A stretch of DNA of 64,000 bases, from NCBI GenBank assembly GCA_015234045.1, contig JADFWU010000001.1, positions 1 to 64,000 on the forward strand, given 5' to 3'. Position numbers and translations under genes: made by a program. A model generated the notes under the pieces. The model saw only the letters and a program-made list of their open reading frames with translations. It searched no databases and was not told where the DNA came from. How positions within the stretch are numbered: the first letter of the stretch is position 1; every line of letters starts with the position of its first letter. This DNA comes from Magnetococcales bacterium. GTDB taxonomy: Bacteria > Pseudomonadota > Magnetococcia > Magnetococcales > JADFWU01. Positions 47,967 through 58,572 of the stretch are shown piece by piece.

Positions 47967-48324
47967 GATTCACCTCCGAACTGATGGGTAGAGTCAGAAC
48001 AGTCCCATATTCAAAATATACACAAAGACTGTGAATTCTAAGGACTGCACCTGCAATCTTCAATCTAATTTCTTTACAGTCTTTATTTCCAACCCCAATA
48101 GAACGTATCCTAGTCGGTGGGCTAAGATCTGAAATAAGATACTTTATTCTCTCTTTTAGGCCCTGTTGATCATCCATGGTTATTCATGGAAAATTGACTT
48201 AAAATTCAAGAAGAGATCAGCGTTCTTGTGCTTTTCGACCGTGAAAACCGTTACGGGTTTCGCGCTAAAATAACCTCAATTTTGCTTCATTGAATAACCG
48301 GATTCAGTGGAGGAAGGAATTGCC

Positions 48325-51252
48325 ATGCCTGCGGCTGAATTGCAAGACAGTTTATTTGATAAAATTGATGAACAGCGTGTAGAAGCCCTTAATATTACAG
48401 TTGAATCTTATCGACATCAGAAGACGGGTGCAAGACATCTTCACCTGGCTTCCGATGATGGTCATAACGCATTTTTAGTAGCTTTTCTGACTGTTCCATC
48501 CGATTCATCAGGTGTTGCGCATGTGTTGGAACATACCGCCCTTTGTGGCAGTGAACGCTATCCGGTACGCGATCCCTTTTTCATGATGTTGCGCCGCTCT
48601 CTGGCCACTTTTATGAATGCCTTTACCTCCAGTGATTGGACAGCGTATCCCTTTGCCAGTCAATCCCGAAAAGATTTTTTCAATCTGCTGGATGTCTATC
48701 TGGACGCTGCTTTTTTTCCCAATCTTCATCCATTGGATTTTGCTCAGGAAGGTCACCGGGTCTGTTTTGAAGAGCAGGATGATCCTGAATCAGAGTTGGT
48801 ATTCAAAGGGGTTGTGTTTAATGAGATGAAAGGGGCAATGAGTTCCGCAGCACGTGTTTTATGGGAGCAGATGGGCCGGTTTCTCTTTCCGACCATTACC
48901 TATCATCACAACAGCGGCGGATCACCGGAACGGATTCCAGATCTGACCTACCAAGGTCTCAAAGATTTTCACGCCACACATTATCATCCTACCAACGCCA
49001 TCTTTATGACCTATGGCGATATTTCCGCCCGGGAGCATCAGACGATATTTGAACATCGGGTACTCAATCGTTTTGAGCATCTTGATGTCAGTCATCTCAG
49101 TGTGCCGGATGAACAGCGTTACAGTACGCCGCGCCAGGAAGAGAGCGTTTATGCTCTGGATGCTGAAACAGATCCTGCTGGAAAGACTCATGTGGTTTTG
49201 TCTTGGCTGCTTGGTAAAAGTGTCGATCTGGATATGCTGCTTCAGGCGCATTTTCTTAACGGGATTTTATTGGATAACAGTGCATCACCATTGCTTCAAG
49301 CCTTGGAAACAACCGAGTTGGGCAGTGCGCCTTCTCCGGCTTGTGGGATGGATGATTCGGTTCGAGAAATGGTGTTTGCCTGCGGCGTCGAAGGTTCGGA
49401 GCCAGAGCGGGCTGATGCTGTTGAAGCGTTGATTCTGGGCGTGTTGGAAAAGATCGTTGAGGAAGGTGTGCCACAAGAGAGTGTGGATTCCGTACTGCAT
49501 CAGCTGGAGCTGTCACGCCGTGAAATCGGTGGAGATGGTTTTCCTTATGGCCTGAAAATGATGCTCACAGCTCTGCCTTTTGCGCTGCATGGTGGTAATC
49601 CTGTACAAGCGCTGGCGTTGGAAGAGGCGTTGGAAAAACTGCGTGAATCGGCATCAGATCCTGATTTTAGCCGCCATTTGGTCAAAACCCTGTTGTTGGA
49701 TAATCCGCACCGTGTGCGTTTGGTACTCAAGCCGGACACCGAATTGGATGAGCAACGTAAGCAGGCAGAAGCCGCCCGTTTGGCCGCGATGAAAGTTGCC
49801 ATGAGCGATGAAGAGAAACAGGCTGTCATTACGCTTAATAAAGAGTTGGATGCGCGGCAGGCTCAGGATGATGACCCTGAGGTACTGCCAAAAGTGACGC
49901 TGGATGATGTGCCGGAAGAGATGACCATTCCCGTTGGTTCCAGTAAACCGGTTGGCGATATTCCGGCATGGTGGTATGACCGGCCTACCAATGGATTGGT
50001 CTATCAACAGACGATTGTTGATCTGCCAGCCCTTGAGCCAGATCTTGTTGATGTCATGCCACTGTTTAGTGCCTGTTTGGCTGAAGTTGGCTGTGGTGAG
50101 CGTTCCTATTTGGAAACCCAGGCCTGGCAGTCATCTATCAGTGGTGGCGTGGGTGCGCGGGCTACAGTGCGTTCTGAAGTGAATTCCTTGGAAGGGCATC
50201 AGGGCTATTTTGTCATTTCCAGTAAAGCGTTGGTTCGCAATCAGGAAGAGATGATTGCGTTGTTGGGTGATACCTTTTCAAACGCTCGATTTGATGAACA
50301 TAACCGTATACGTGAATTGGTCACTCAGATGCGGGCGATGTCTGAGATGAAAGTAGTGGACAATGGTCATGTGTTGGCCATGAGTGCGGCATCAGCTGGC
50401 ATGAGTCAGATGTCCAATTTGTCAGAACATTGGGGCGGATTGCAGGCCATCAGTCGATTGAAAAAACTGGATGAAGCATTGAAATCACCGGATGCGGTGG
50501 CTGATCTGGCTGACCGGTTCCAACGTATTCAACAACAGCTGGTTGCCATGGACCCTAATCTATTGGTGATCGGAGAACGGCGGCATTTTTCTGATGTAGA
50601 AGCCTCTTTAAAATCACAGTGGCATAAGCCGACGGGTGATCGGTCAGCGCGTTTCCAATGGAATGCGCAGTGCAGTAAGGTCAATGTGGCTTGGATGGTC
50701 TCCAGTCAGGTACAATTCTGTGCGCGTGTTTTTCCGGCGGTGCCTTATGGTCATTCGGATGCGCCGGTAATGACGGTGCTGGGTCATTTTCTACGCAATG
50801 GATATCTACACCGTGCGATTCGTGAGCAGGGTGGTGCGTATGGCGGTGGTGCGGGATACGATTCTGATGCGGGCGCATTCCGGTTTTACTCTTATCGTGA
50901 TCCGCGTTTGGCTGAGACGTTGGAAGATTTTGATCGCTCCTTGGACTGGTTGTTGAGCGAAAAACATGAACCGCGCAAACTGGAAGAAGCCATTCTCGGC
51001 GTGATCAGTGCCATTGATCGGCCCGGTTCACCAGCGGGAGAGGCACGGCGTGCTTTTCATGAAGCGTTGCATGGTCGCTCGGCTGATCGCCGTCAGGTAT
51101 TCCGCCAGCGGGTGTTGGCAACAACTCTGGAAGATCTTGTAAGGGTTGGTGAAACTTACTTGAAGCCTCAGTTGGCAAGTACGGCTGTTGTGGCAGGCAG
51201 TGCTGCACAAAGCGCATGTGAATCACTGGGGCTGGAGTGCTATAAGTTGTAG
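48325..51252 (+). CDS. PreP-like insulinase-family (M16C) metalloprotease
   Basis: HVLEH zinc motif in GVAHVLEHTALCGSERYPVRDPFFMMLRRSLATFMNAFTSSDWTAYPFASQ. Confidence 0.93.
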   Translation: MPAAELQDSLFDKIDEQRVEALNITVESYRHQKTGARHLHLASDDGHNAFLVAFLTVPSDSSGVAHVLEHTALCGSERYPVRDPFFMMLRRSLATFMNAFTSSDWTAYPFASQSRKDFFNLLDVYLDAAFFPNLHPLDFAQEGHRVCFEEQDDPESELVFKGVVFNEMKGAMSSAARVLWEQMGRFLFPTITYHHNSGGSPERIPDLTYQGLKDFHATHYHPTNAIFMTYGDISAREHQTIFEHRVLNRFEHLDVSHLSVPDEQRYSTPRQEESVYALDAETDPAGKTHVVLSWLLGKSVDLDMLLQAHFLNGILLDNSASPLLQALETTELGSAPSPACGMDDSVREMVFACGVEGSEPERADAVEALILGVLEKIVEEGVPQESVDSVLHQLELSRREIGGDGFPYGLKMMLTALPFALHGGNPVQALALEEALEKLRESASDPDFSRHLVKTLLLDNPHRVRLVLKPDTELDEQRKQAEAARLAAMKVAMSDEEKQAVITLNKELDARQAQDDDPEVLPKVTLDDVPEEMTIPVGSSKPVGDIPAWWYDRPTNGLVYQQTIVDLPALEPDLVDVMPLFSACLAEVGCGERSYLETQAWQSSISGGVGARATVRSEVNSLEGHQGYFVISSKALVRNQEEMIALLGDTFSNARFDEHNRIRELVTQMRAMSEMKVVDNGHVLAMSAASAGMSQMSNLSEHWGGLQAISRLKKLDEALKSPDAVADLADRFQRIQQQLVAMDPNLLVIGERRHFSDVEASLKSQWHKPTGDRSARFQWNAQCSKVNVAWMVSSQVQFCARVFPAVPYGHSDAPVMTVLGHFLRNGYLHRAIREQGGAYGGGAGYDSDAGAFRFYSYRDPRLAETLEDFDRSLDWLLSEKHEPRKLEEAILGVISAIDRPGSPAGEARRAFHEALHGRSADRRQVFRQRVLATTLEDLVRVGETYLKPQLASTAVVAGSAAQSACESLGLECYKL

Positions 51253-51358
51253 TAATGTCTGATTTTGGCAAAAAAAGTTGATTTGAATGTTGGAAGCAGG
51301 AACGCTCTGAAGTATTGTATCCTGTGATGATTTGTTCAGGGGGCTGTTGTTTTTGCTA

Positions 51359-51498
51359 GGGCGTGTTGACATTCACCAGATTTCGGTTCTTGGCAAGGCA
51401 AATCCAACGAAAAAGCGGAGCGTACTTGTAGTACGTGAGCATTTTGAGGCGGATTTAACGCCGCCAGGGGCCGAAAGATGGTGAATGTCAACAGGGCC
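51359..51498. repeat. 140-bp MITE-like repeat family B, copy 1 of tandem pair
   Basis: Terminal inverted repeats GGGCGTGTTGACATTCACCA / TGGTGAATGTCAACAGGGCC; internal GCGTACTtgtAGTACGT; preceded by TA. Confidence 0.92.
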
Positions 51499-51500
51499 TT

Positions 51501-51640
51501 GGGCGTGTTGACATTCGCCAGATTTCGGTTCCTGGCAAGGCAAATCCAACGAAAAAGCGGAGCGTACTTGTAGTACGTGAGCATTTTGAGGCGGATTTAA
51601 CGCCGCCAGGGGCCGAAAGATGGTGAATGTCAACAGGGCC
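51501..51640. repeat. 140-bp MITE-like repeat family B, copy 2 of tandem pair
   Basis: Almost identical to 51359-51498, same ends, followed by TA. Confidence 0.92.
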
Positions 51641-51758
51641 TAGACAGATACAACAAAATGAAACTGTATTTGAACCTGTTTTGACGCATTGGTGAGGGCT
51701 TCTTTCGAGAAAGCAATTTGAAAAAACAGGTAATCAGGACACAAAGGAGACCATTTTT

Positions 51759-54566
51759 ATGAAAGCATGGCGACGGATAATTGATCCCATCTCCATTCGG
51801 GTCAAGCTGATGACACTGGTCGGCATTATTCTGATTTTGTCAGGTATTAATATCTGGCAAGGCATCATAATTCAAACACAGGCTGAACAGGTTCACATTC
51901 TTGGCGACAGCGGTGAGGCTACGGTCAAAATACAACAGGCGGCAACAGAGTTTGGTCGGCAGGTTCAAGAGTGGAAAAACACTCTGCTGCGCGGCTATAA
52001 AGCGGACAATCTGGATGAATTTAAATATTGGAAACGATTCTGGAAACGCAATGAAACGGTTCAATCTCATCTCAAGGCTGCACAGCCGTTTTTGAAGGAG
52101 TTGGGTGTTGATCCTGCATTGGGATCGGATCTGATCAAAGCCCACGCCGAGTTGGCACCGAATTATGATGCCGGGTTAAAGAAATATTATCGCCTGGGTG
52201 ATCCCAGTGGCATTTTTGCCACAGATAAAGGCGTTAAGGGCATGGACCGGCCTGCTGCCAAAGGTATGGACAGCCTTGTGAAAGCCGTATTGGACGCAAC
52301 GGCGGAAACGCGCAGTGCCGCGTTGGAACAGGCTGAACTCTTTACCAAAGTCGGCCAGATTGTCATGGTTTTCATTGTGCTGATTGCGGCTTTTTCAATC
52401 TTCATCTCCTTGCTGTTCTTCAACTCCATTAATGCTGTGATCGGTGATATTGAAGCTGTTGTTGACAAGATGAGCCGAGGTGATTTGACTTCACGGGTGT
52501 TTACGATTGGCAAAACCGGCTTTGCACGCATCGGTCGGAGTGTAAACAGTATGGCCGATCAGATTGAACACGTGATCAAAACGCTTTCGCTTCAGTCAGA
52601 AAGTGTTATGGCTATTGTTCTTGAACTGGTCACACTCAAGCAGTCGTTGATTGATGATGTAGAGAAGAATCACAGCTATGCCAAAAAGGTCGTTGGTGAG
52701 AATGATCTGCTGGACAAAGAGACACAACAACTCAGCGGAAACATTGATGCCGCAGTAAGTAATATCAATACGGTATCTGAAGCAGCAGATCTGCTTTCAA
52801 ATAATGTAAACGCGATTGCTGCGGCTTCTGAGCAGGCCAGCCAAAATGTAAATACCATGGCCTCAGCTGCGGAGCAGATGACCGGTAATATCTCTGAAGT
52901 GAATCACAGTCTGGACCGGGTTAATCTTTCTGTAAATACAGTGAACTCTGCCATTGATGTGATGAGCAGTTCTTTGCAGGAAGTGCGGCAACGGTGCCAG
53001 TTGGCGGATAAACGGTCAACAGCGGCGGATGCCAGTGCACAAGAGTCGCTGGAAGTAATGGATGCGTTGGCGGACTCAGCGGATGAGATTGGTAAAGTGG
53101 TTGGTGCCATCAAAACCATTGCTGATCAAACCAATATGCTGGCGTTGAACGCCTCTATTGAAGCGGCTGGTGCTGGTGAAGCGGGTAAAGGCTTTGCGGT
53201 TGTGGCCAATGAGGTTAAGGATCTGGCTCAACAGACCTCTGAAGCTACCAAGATGATTGAGGAAAAAGCCAACGAGATTCAGACCAAGAGTCGTGCAGCC
53301 GCTGAAGCCACACGCAATATTTCTGAGGTGATTGGTAAAATCTCTGAAACCAATAGTGAAATTACACATGCTGTAGATGAGCAGGGCGAGTCGATTCAGG
53401 AGATCGGACGCTCTATGAGCGATGTGACATTGGCGGCTGAAGAGGTGACGCGCAATGCTCAAGAGCTTGGTTTTGCTTCCAGTGAAGTAGCCAGAGCAGC
53501 TTTGGAAGCGGCTACGGGTACTGGCGAGATTGCCCGTTCAGCCAGTGAAGTGGCCAGAGGTGCCCAAGATGTTGCCAATGCCAGTAATGATGCTAAGGAA
53601 AAAGCCAATTCGGTGAAGCTTTCTTCTTCTGAGATCTTTACCGCATCGGTTGAAGTTCAGAAAATGATGTTGGAAATTATGGAATTGATCCACTTTTTGG
53701 GTGGTTCGATTGAATATTCCGGCATGTTGACTGAGGTTTTGGAAGAGACCAGTCATGCGTTGAAGGCAGCTGAAAAGGGTCTGATATTCGGCAAGCCGAA
53801 ATTTGATGTGTTGGCGGTCAAACAAGCCCATCTACAGTGGTTGGGTCGCTTGGAACAGGTCATTCGCGGTCGTTCACGACTGAAACCAGAAGAGGTGGCC
53901 AGTGGTCGTGATTGCGCCTTTGGAAAATGGTACTACGCGGATGGTTCGGATGTGTTTGGTTCCATGCCCTTGTTCCAGGATCTCGGTTCTACGCACTTGA
54001 AGGTTCATGAAACGGCACGTGAAGTGGTTTCTTTGGCAGGTGAAGGCAATACTGACGAAGCCATTGAACGAATGAATGGGTTTCATTCATTGCGTAAGAA
54101 GATGTTTGATCTTTTGGACCAGCTTTTTTTGGTCAATGTGGACCGTCAGGGAGAAAAAGATATCCTGGTTCCGTGGAGCGATGGCTTGTTGGTTGGTGTC
54201 AAACAGTTCGATGATGATCATAAGCGTTTGGTAGATATGATAAATGAACTGTATTCAGCCATTACCAAAGGTGTGGGGCGTGATGCGCTTGGCAAAATTT
54301 TGGATGAGTTGGTGGCTTATACGGCGGAACACTTCCAGCGCGAAGAGGAGCAGTTTGTCAAGCATAGATATCCAGATTACAAAGCCCATAAAAAGTTGCA
54401 TGAAGAGATGGTGGCAGCGGTTCTGGATTTTCAGAAGAAATTCCGGGCTGGTGATGCGGCCATTAATATGGAATTGCTTTCATTCTTGAAGGATTGGTTG
54501 GTTAATCACATCATGGGTATTGACAAGCAGTACACCGAATTTATGAATAGCAAGGGCGTGAAGTAG
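51759..54566 (+). CDS. Methyl-accepting chemotaxis protein with CZB and C-terminal bacteriohemerythrin domains
   Basis: MCP tip [47 protein letters not shown]-like [16 protein letters not shown]; hemerythrin ligands [39 protein letters not shown]. Confidence 0.92.
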   Translation: MKAWRRIIDPISIRVKLMTLVGIILILSGINIWQGIIIQTQAEQVHILGDSGEATVKIQQAATEFGRQVQEWKNTLLRGYKADNLDEFKYWKRFWKRNETVQSHLKAAQPFLKELGVDPALGSDLIKAHAELAPNYDAGLKKYYRLGDPSGIFATDKGVKGMDRPAAKGMDSLVKAVLDATAETRSAALEQAELFTKVGQIVMVFIVLIAAFSIFISLLFFNSINAVIGDIEAVVDKMSRGDLTSRVFTIGKTGFARIGRSVNSMADQIEHVIKTLSLQSESVMAIVLELVTLKQSLIDDVEKNHSYAKKVVGENDLLDKETQQLSGNIDAAVSNINTVSEAADLLSNNVNAIAAASEQASQNVNTMASAAEQMTGNISEVNHSLDRVNLSVNTVNSAIDVMSSSLQEVRQRCQLADKRSTAADASAQESLEVMDALADSADEIGKVVGAIKTIADQTNMLALNASIEAAGAGEAGKGFAVVANEVKDLAQQTSEATKMIEEKANEIQTKSRAAAEATRNISEVIGKISETNSEITHAVDEQGESIQEIGRSMSDVTLAAEEVTRNAQELGFASSEVARAALEAATGTGEIARSASEVARGAQDVANASNDAKEKANSVKLSSSEIFTASVEVQKMMLEIMELIHFLGGSIEYSGMLTEVLEETSHALKAAEKGLIFGKPKFDVLAVKQAHLQWLGRLEQVIRGRSRLKPEEVASGRDCAFGKWYYADGSDVFGSMPLFQDLGSTHLKVHETAREVVSLAGEGNTDEAIERMNGFHSLRKKMFDLLDQLFLVNVDRQGEKDILVPWSDGLLVGVKQFDDDHKRLVDMINELYSAITKGVGRDALGKILDELVAYTAEHFQREEEQFVKHRYPDYKAHKKLHEEMVAAVLDFQKKFRAGDAAINMELLSFLKDWLVNHIMGIDKQYTEFMNSKGVK

Positions 54567-54692
54567 ACGCTGGATAAATGAAAAAAATCAAATCTGTTCT
54601 TGATTTAAAAAAGCGCAGACGCTTATAGTGAACTGGTCTACATGCCGATTGAATGACGTGGGATGGCATGTAGGGAAGCCAGGAGTGTAGCG

Positions 54693-54908
54693 ATGTCAGA
54701 ACCGATTGAGGGTACGGTCAAATGGTTTCGGGCAGATAAAGGCTATGGCTTTATCTCGCCGGAGGAGGGTGGACGAGATGTGTTTGTCCACTTTTCATCT
54801 CTTCAATTGCCGGGTTTTAAGACCTTGGTTCAGGGCCAGAAGGTGGTATTCGAAGTATTGGAAACCACCAAAGGGCTGCAAGCCCAGAATGTTACGTTAA
54901 AGGAGTAG
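54693..54908 (+). CDS. Cold-shock domain protein
   Basis: [32 protein letters not shown]. Confidence 0.95.
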   Translation: MSEPIEGTVKWFRADKGYGFISPEEGGRDVFVHFSSLQLPGFKTLVQGQKVVFEVLETTKGLQAQNVTLKE

Positions 54909-54921
54909 TCAGTACCTCGGT

Positions 54922-56043
54922 ATGCAAAGGGATTTCTCTGAGAAAGGCTTTTTTCGCCAGGCTTTCCATGGTGTGACCCTGGCGGTTGCCCTGTATCGGG
55001 ATGTTAACCTGGACCGAGCGACCAGTGACGCATTGCTTAACGTGATCAGTGATCTGACTGATCATGGTGCCCGAGTCATCCTTTTTTTTGAGGATGAACC
55101 TCTTGGTTCACGCCTTAAACCGCTGTTGCATGCCCAATCCAAGCCATCTCTGTGGCTTTCTGTGGGCGATTCCGAGTTAAATCATGATGGTGAACGTCTA
55201 CTATTGCACAGTGTGTGGAGTAGTTCGGCGGCTGTTGTGGCTGTGCCATTGCGGTGTGCGAGCGCTGAGATGTTTTCTGAGCGTTTGGTTCGTATTACCA
55301 CGGGATTACGCTTTCCACGTCTGGTTATGGTGGATGAGTTGGGCGGGCTGAGAAGTGGTGATGGATCGGTAATCAGTTTTCTCAATCCTGTTGGGTTGGA
55401 GGCGTTGATTCATGGTGGTGACAGTAAGGATAGTCGAATAGGATTGATGCGTTCTGTAAGTATGTTACTTGCGGGTGGCGTTCCCATGGTAAGTCTGTGT
55501 AAGCTGGCTGATCTGGATGAAGAGTTGTTCACCTATGCGGGACGCGGTACTTTCTTTTCGCAACACCATTACTGCCTTGTTCGGCGGTTGAATTGGTCTG
55601 ATTTTCCAGAAGTTGAATCCACGATCCGCCGTGGTGAGCGGGAAGGGTTTCTTCTGCCAAGAAAAGATGAACAGCTGTTGGATGTGTTGATGAGTGGTTA
55701 TGGCGCTTTTTTCGCTAATAATCATTTGGCTGGTGTGGCTGGTCTGCTCACTGCTCCCTATGAAAATACCAAAGCGGGCGAAGTGGTCTCTCTCTATACC
55801 CTGACCCGGTTTAAAGGGCGTGGTATTGGTGGTCGTCTGTTGGCCAAAATGAAAACCGATGGTCAGAAACGCGGATTACGTTTTTTGTTTGCCTGTACCG
55901 CCAATGCGCGGGTTGTCTCCTTTTTTCAACGTCATGGTTATCAAACCGTTTCGTCTGATCAGATCCCGGATGCCAAGTGGGCATCGTATGATCCGGCTCG
56001 GCGTTCTTTGGTCACCTGTTTACGTCTGTCTCTGGAAGGGTAG
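54922..56043 (+). CDS. argA: ArgA-like N-acetylglutamate synthase (amino-acid-kinase-like + GNAT)
   Basis: N-terminal kinase-like half (VRITTGLRFPRLVMVDELGGL) and C-terminal GNAT (AGEVVSLYTLTRFKGRGIGGRLLAKMKTDGQKRGLRFLFACTANARVVSFFQRHGY). Confidence 0.65.
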   Translation: MQRDFSEKGFFRQAFHGVTLAVALYRDVNLDRATSDALLNVISDLTDHGARVILFFEDEPLGSRLKPLLHAQSKPSLWLSVGDSELNHDGERLLLHSVWSSSAAVVAVPLRCASAEMFSERLVRITTGLRFPRLVMVDELGGLRSGDGSVISFLNPVGLEALIHGGDSKDSRIGLMRSVSMLLAGGVPMVSLCKLADLDEELFTYAGRGTFFSQHHYCLVRRLNWSDFPEVESTIRRGEREGFLLPRKDEQLLDVLMSGYGAFFANNHLAGVAGLLTAPYENTKAGEVVSLYTLTRFKGRGIGGRLLAKMKTDGQKRGLRFLFACTANARVVSFFQRHGYQTVSSDQIPDAKWASYDPARRSLVTCLRLSLEG

Positions 56044-56047
56044 TGTA

Positions 56048-57136
56048 TTGGAACATGTGATTGTTATCGGTGCGGGTGTCATGGGTTGTGCGTGTGCAAT
56101 GCGTTTGTTGCAGGCGGGCTTGAAAGTGACCTTGTTGGAACGATCATTACCCGGTGCTGAGTCTTCAGCCGCTGCGGCGGGTATTCTTGGTGCTCAGTCT
56201 GAAGTATCCGATGCTGGACCGTTCTTTGAACTTTGTTTGGAGAGTCGGAGCCGTTTCCGAGAATTTGCGAAAGAGTTGGAAGAGATTTCTGATATTCATG
56301 TGGGCTATGAGGATTCCGGTGTTCTGGAAGTGGCACTAGATCCTGCTGAAGGACGTTTGGCTGTTGGCCGGGCTGAATGGATGTTAGATCGTGGTTTGAA
56401 TGTTGATGTGCTGGATCGGGAAGAGGCGCGGAAAATCGAGCCTGCACTCACTGAACAGATGGTGGGTGCCAACTTCTATCCTGATGATCATCAGGTAGAT
56501 TCTGTCGGATTAGCGCGTGCTTTGGCGGCATCGGCTGCGCGATTGGGTGCTGATTTTCGCACTGGTGCGCGGGTTTCTGGTGTTTCTGTCGAGAATGGAC
56601 AAGTAACTGGTGTTATCACCGAACAGGGTGTGCTGAATTCGGACCGCGTGGTTGTGGCTGGCGGTGCCTGGAGTACGCGCTTGACTGGTTTGCCACCATT
56701 AAGAACGTCTATTCGTCCCATGGCTGGACAGATCATCCAAGTAGAAACACGTCCACCGATATTTCGCCATGTAGTCTATGGCTATAGCGGTTATGTCGTA
56801 CCACGTGCGGATGGTCGGGTGTTGATGGGTTCAACCCTGGAGGATCGCGGCTTTGATAAAGCGGTCACCACTGCTGGATTAAATAGAATCACCGGTATGG
56901 CGTTGCGTATGGTCCCTGGGCTGGAAAATGCACGGCTGATGGATACCTGGTCCGGCCTGAGACCGGCCAACGAAGATGGTTTTCCATTGCTCGGTGAGGC
57001 TTCAGTACAAGGGCTTTATTTTGCCACTGGCCACTATCGCAACGGGATTCTATTGACCACAATCACAGCCGATGTAATCCGTGATCTAGTGGTGCATGGT
57101 AAGACAGAGGTAGATGTTGAGGCGTTCAAACCATGA
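56048..57136 (+). CDS. thiO: Glycine oxidase ThiO-like FAD-dependent oxidoreductase
   Basis: HVIVIGAGVMGCACAMRLLQAGLKVTLLERSLPGAESSAAAAGILGAQSE; LRPANEDGFPLLGEA..LYFATGHYRNGILL; TTG start or GTG at 56057. Confidence 0.88.
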   Translation: MEHVIVIGAGVMGCACAMRLLQAGLKVTLLERSLPGAESSAAAAGILGAQSEVSDAGPFFELCLESRSRFREFAKELEEISDIHVGYEDSGVLEVALDPAEGRLAVGRAEWMLDRGLNVDVLDREEARKIEPALTEQMVGANFYPDDHQVDSVGLARALAASAARLGADFRTGARVSGVSVENGQVTGVITEQGVLNSDRVVVAGGAWSTRLTGLPPLRTSIRPMAGQIIQVETRPPIFRHVVYGYSGYVVPRADGRVLMGSTLEDRGFDKAVTTAGLNRITGMALRMVPGLENARLMDTWSGLRPANEDGFPLLGEASVQGLYFATGHYRNGILLTTITADVIRDLVVHGKTEVDVEAFKP

Positions 57137-57456
57137 CCGAAATTGATTCCCTTCTGATATACGCCGACCCAGACCAAATGGCCGCCGAACGCAGCAAAGC
57201 CAAACAGATGAAGCGCTCCGCCTGGTGGAAAAACAAGATTGGCCAGGGCAAATGCTTCTACTGCAACAAGCGATTCCATCCCCGCGAATTGACCATGGAT
57301 CATGAAACACCACTGGTGCGTGGTGGTCGTTCTACCCGTGGTAATTTGGTTCCGGCGTGTAAGCCTTGTAATCAGGATAAGATGAATCTACCGCCTGGAG
57401 AGTGGAAAGCGCGTATTGAGGCGTTTGAAAAGGCTCAGAATGGGTGGGGTGTTTGA
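57133..57456 (+). CDS. HNH endonuclease family protein
   Basis: CFYCNKRFHPRELTMDHETPLVRGGRSTRGNLVPACKPCNQDK. Confidence 0.92.
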   Translation: MTEIDSLLIYADPDQMAAERSKAKQMKRSAWWKNKIGQGKCFYCNKRFHPRELTMDHETPLVRGGRSTRGNLVPACKPCNQDKMNLPPGEWKARIEAFEKAQNGWGV

Positions 57457-57459
57457 TTA

Positions 57460-57882
57460 TTAATTATTTTTCGAGTGCCAAGGGTTGATGATTTTGATAG
57501 TCAATCCCTGAAAATCCTTGGTATTTCTTGTTACTATCCTCATGTCAAAGTGAAGTGCTGTAGCTGCTAACAAGCTATCAATAGCAGGCAGTGTTCGACC
57601 TGCATCTGCCAACAACTCACCCCAACGATCAGCAACATCCTTGTCCACAGCGACGACCCGTTCTCCAAACCATTCGGATAATTCATGGGATAGCCAGTTT
57701 TCTAAACGATCCCTTTTTGACGATGGTTCAAGCTTGTTGATACCTTTCCGAAGTTCGCCAAGAGTCAGAACACTGATAAATAAGGACTCCTGTGGCACGC
57801 TCTGAACCCAGTCAATAACGCCTTCATTTGGCTTTGCTCGTGCCAGTTCAGAGATGATATTGGTATCTATGAGGTATTTCAT
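57460..57882 (-). CDS. PIN-domain toxin (VapC/FitB-like)
   Basis: MKYLIDTNIISELARAKPNEGVIDWV..LTLGELRKGI..IDSLLAATALHFDMRIVTRNTKDF. Confidence 0.93.
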   Translation of the reverse strand: MKYLIDTNIISELARAKPNEGVIDWVQSVPQESLFISVLTLGELRKGINKLEPSSKRDRLENWLSHELSEWFGERVVAVDKDVADRWGELLADAGRTLPAIDSLLAATALHFDMRIVTRNTKDFQGLTIKIINPWHSKNN

Positions 57883-58130
57883 AGTTCAATATCTGCTCTG
57901 GAGCTTGATTTATCTCTGGTTAGGTCCAATTCAACATCCGCAAGAGGAGAGTTTCTAATAAAATCAGTCAATAAAGGCTTTGGTTTAACCATTTTATCAA
58001 AGGCCTCTTTTGACAGTAGAACCGCCTCCGCTTTACCACGCACAGTGATGACTTGTGGCCCATGAGATGCCGCCTGTTTGACCACTTCACTGAAACGCGC
58101 TTTTGCTGTCTGAAGTTGCCATGTGTCCAT
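57879..58130 (-). CDS. Phd/YefM-family antitoxin
   Basis: MDTWQLQTAKARFSEVVKQAASHGPQVITVRGKAEAVLLSKEAFDKM; overlaps the PIN toxin. Confidence 0.92.
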   Translation of the reverse strand: MDTWQLQTAKARFSEVVKQAASHGPQVITVRGKAEAVLLSKEAFDKMVKPKPLLTDFIRNSPLADVELDLTRDKSSSRADIEL

Positions 58131-58392
58131 GTTTGCATCCTATCTAATCAGACTAGTCATTTTGCAGGTCCAGTTTTACATTTTTTTATCAAAATTGCAA
58201 TTAAATCTATGTGGTTAGAAGTTACTTTAGCGTGGGGATATTTTTTAGGACTTTTTTAAGAGTGGGCTGATAACTGGACCAATCAGGTTCTAAGACAGGC
58301 ACTTAGATAGCCAATCCGGCCCATGTATTTCTCGTTTCCGTCCTTTGGACAAAAAATGCTACGGATGCTTACGCGCCTGATTTAGTTTAAAT

Positions 58393-58437
58393 TTGGGCGC
58401 TGCCCAAACCCGGCAAAGGCGGCGCAGCCTCCTTTGC
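58393..58437. repeat. Double-hairpin intergenic element
   Basis: TTGGGC-gct-GCCCAA followed by GCAAAGG-N11-CCTTTGC. Confidence 0.55.
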
Positions 58438-58470
58438 AATCCAACCAGTTTTAGTTACTCTTTCCAAAAA

Positions 58471-58501
58471 AAAACGGCGAACCTTTTGGGTTCGCCGTTT
58501 T
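58471..58501. terminator. Bidirectional terminator
   Basis: AAAACGGCGAACC-ttttg-GGTTCGCCGTTTT. Confidence 0.88.
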
Positions 58502-58572
58502 TACTTTGACCCAATCTGTCACAATTGAGCCGGGATGTTCAGGGAAACGCTCAAGCGGTGGCGACAACCGTG

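Noticed and set aside
47944-48177. 77-aa minus-strand ORF upstream of qmoA
   Set aside because: Overlaps the qmoA start and has no recognisable motif; probably leader DNA
51336-51633. Two minus-strand ORFs (82 and 86 aa) with repeated peptide IFRPLAALNPPQNAHVLQVRSAFSLDLPCQEP
   Set aside because: They are translations through the tandem 140-bp repeat B copies; the peptide repetition only reflects the DNA repeat
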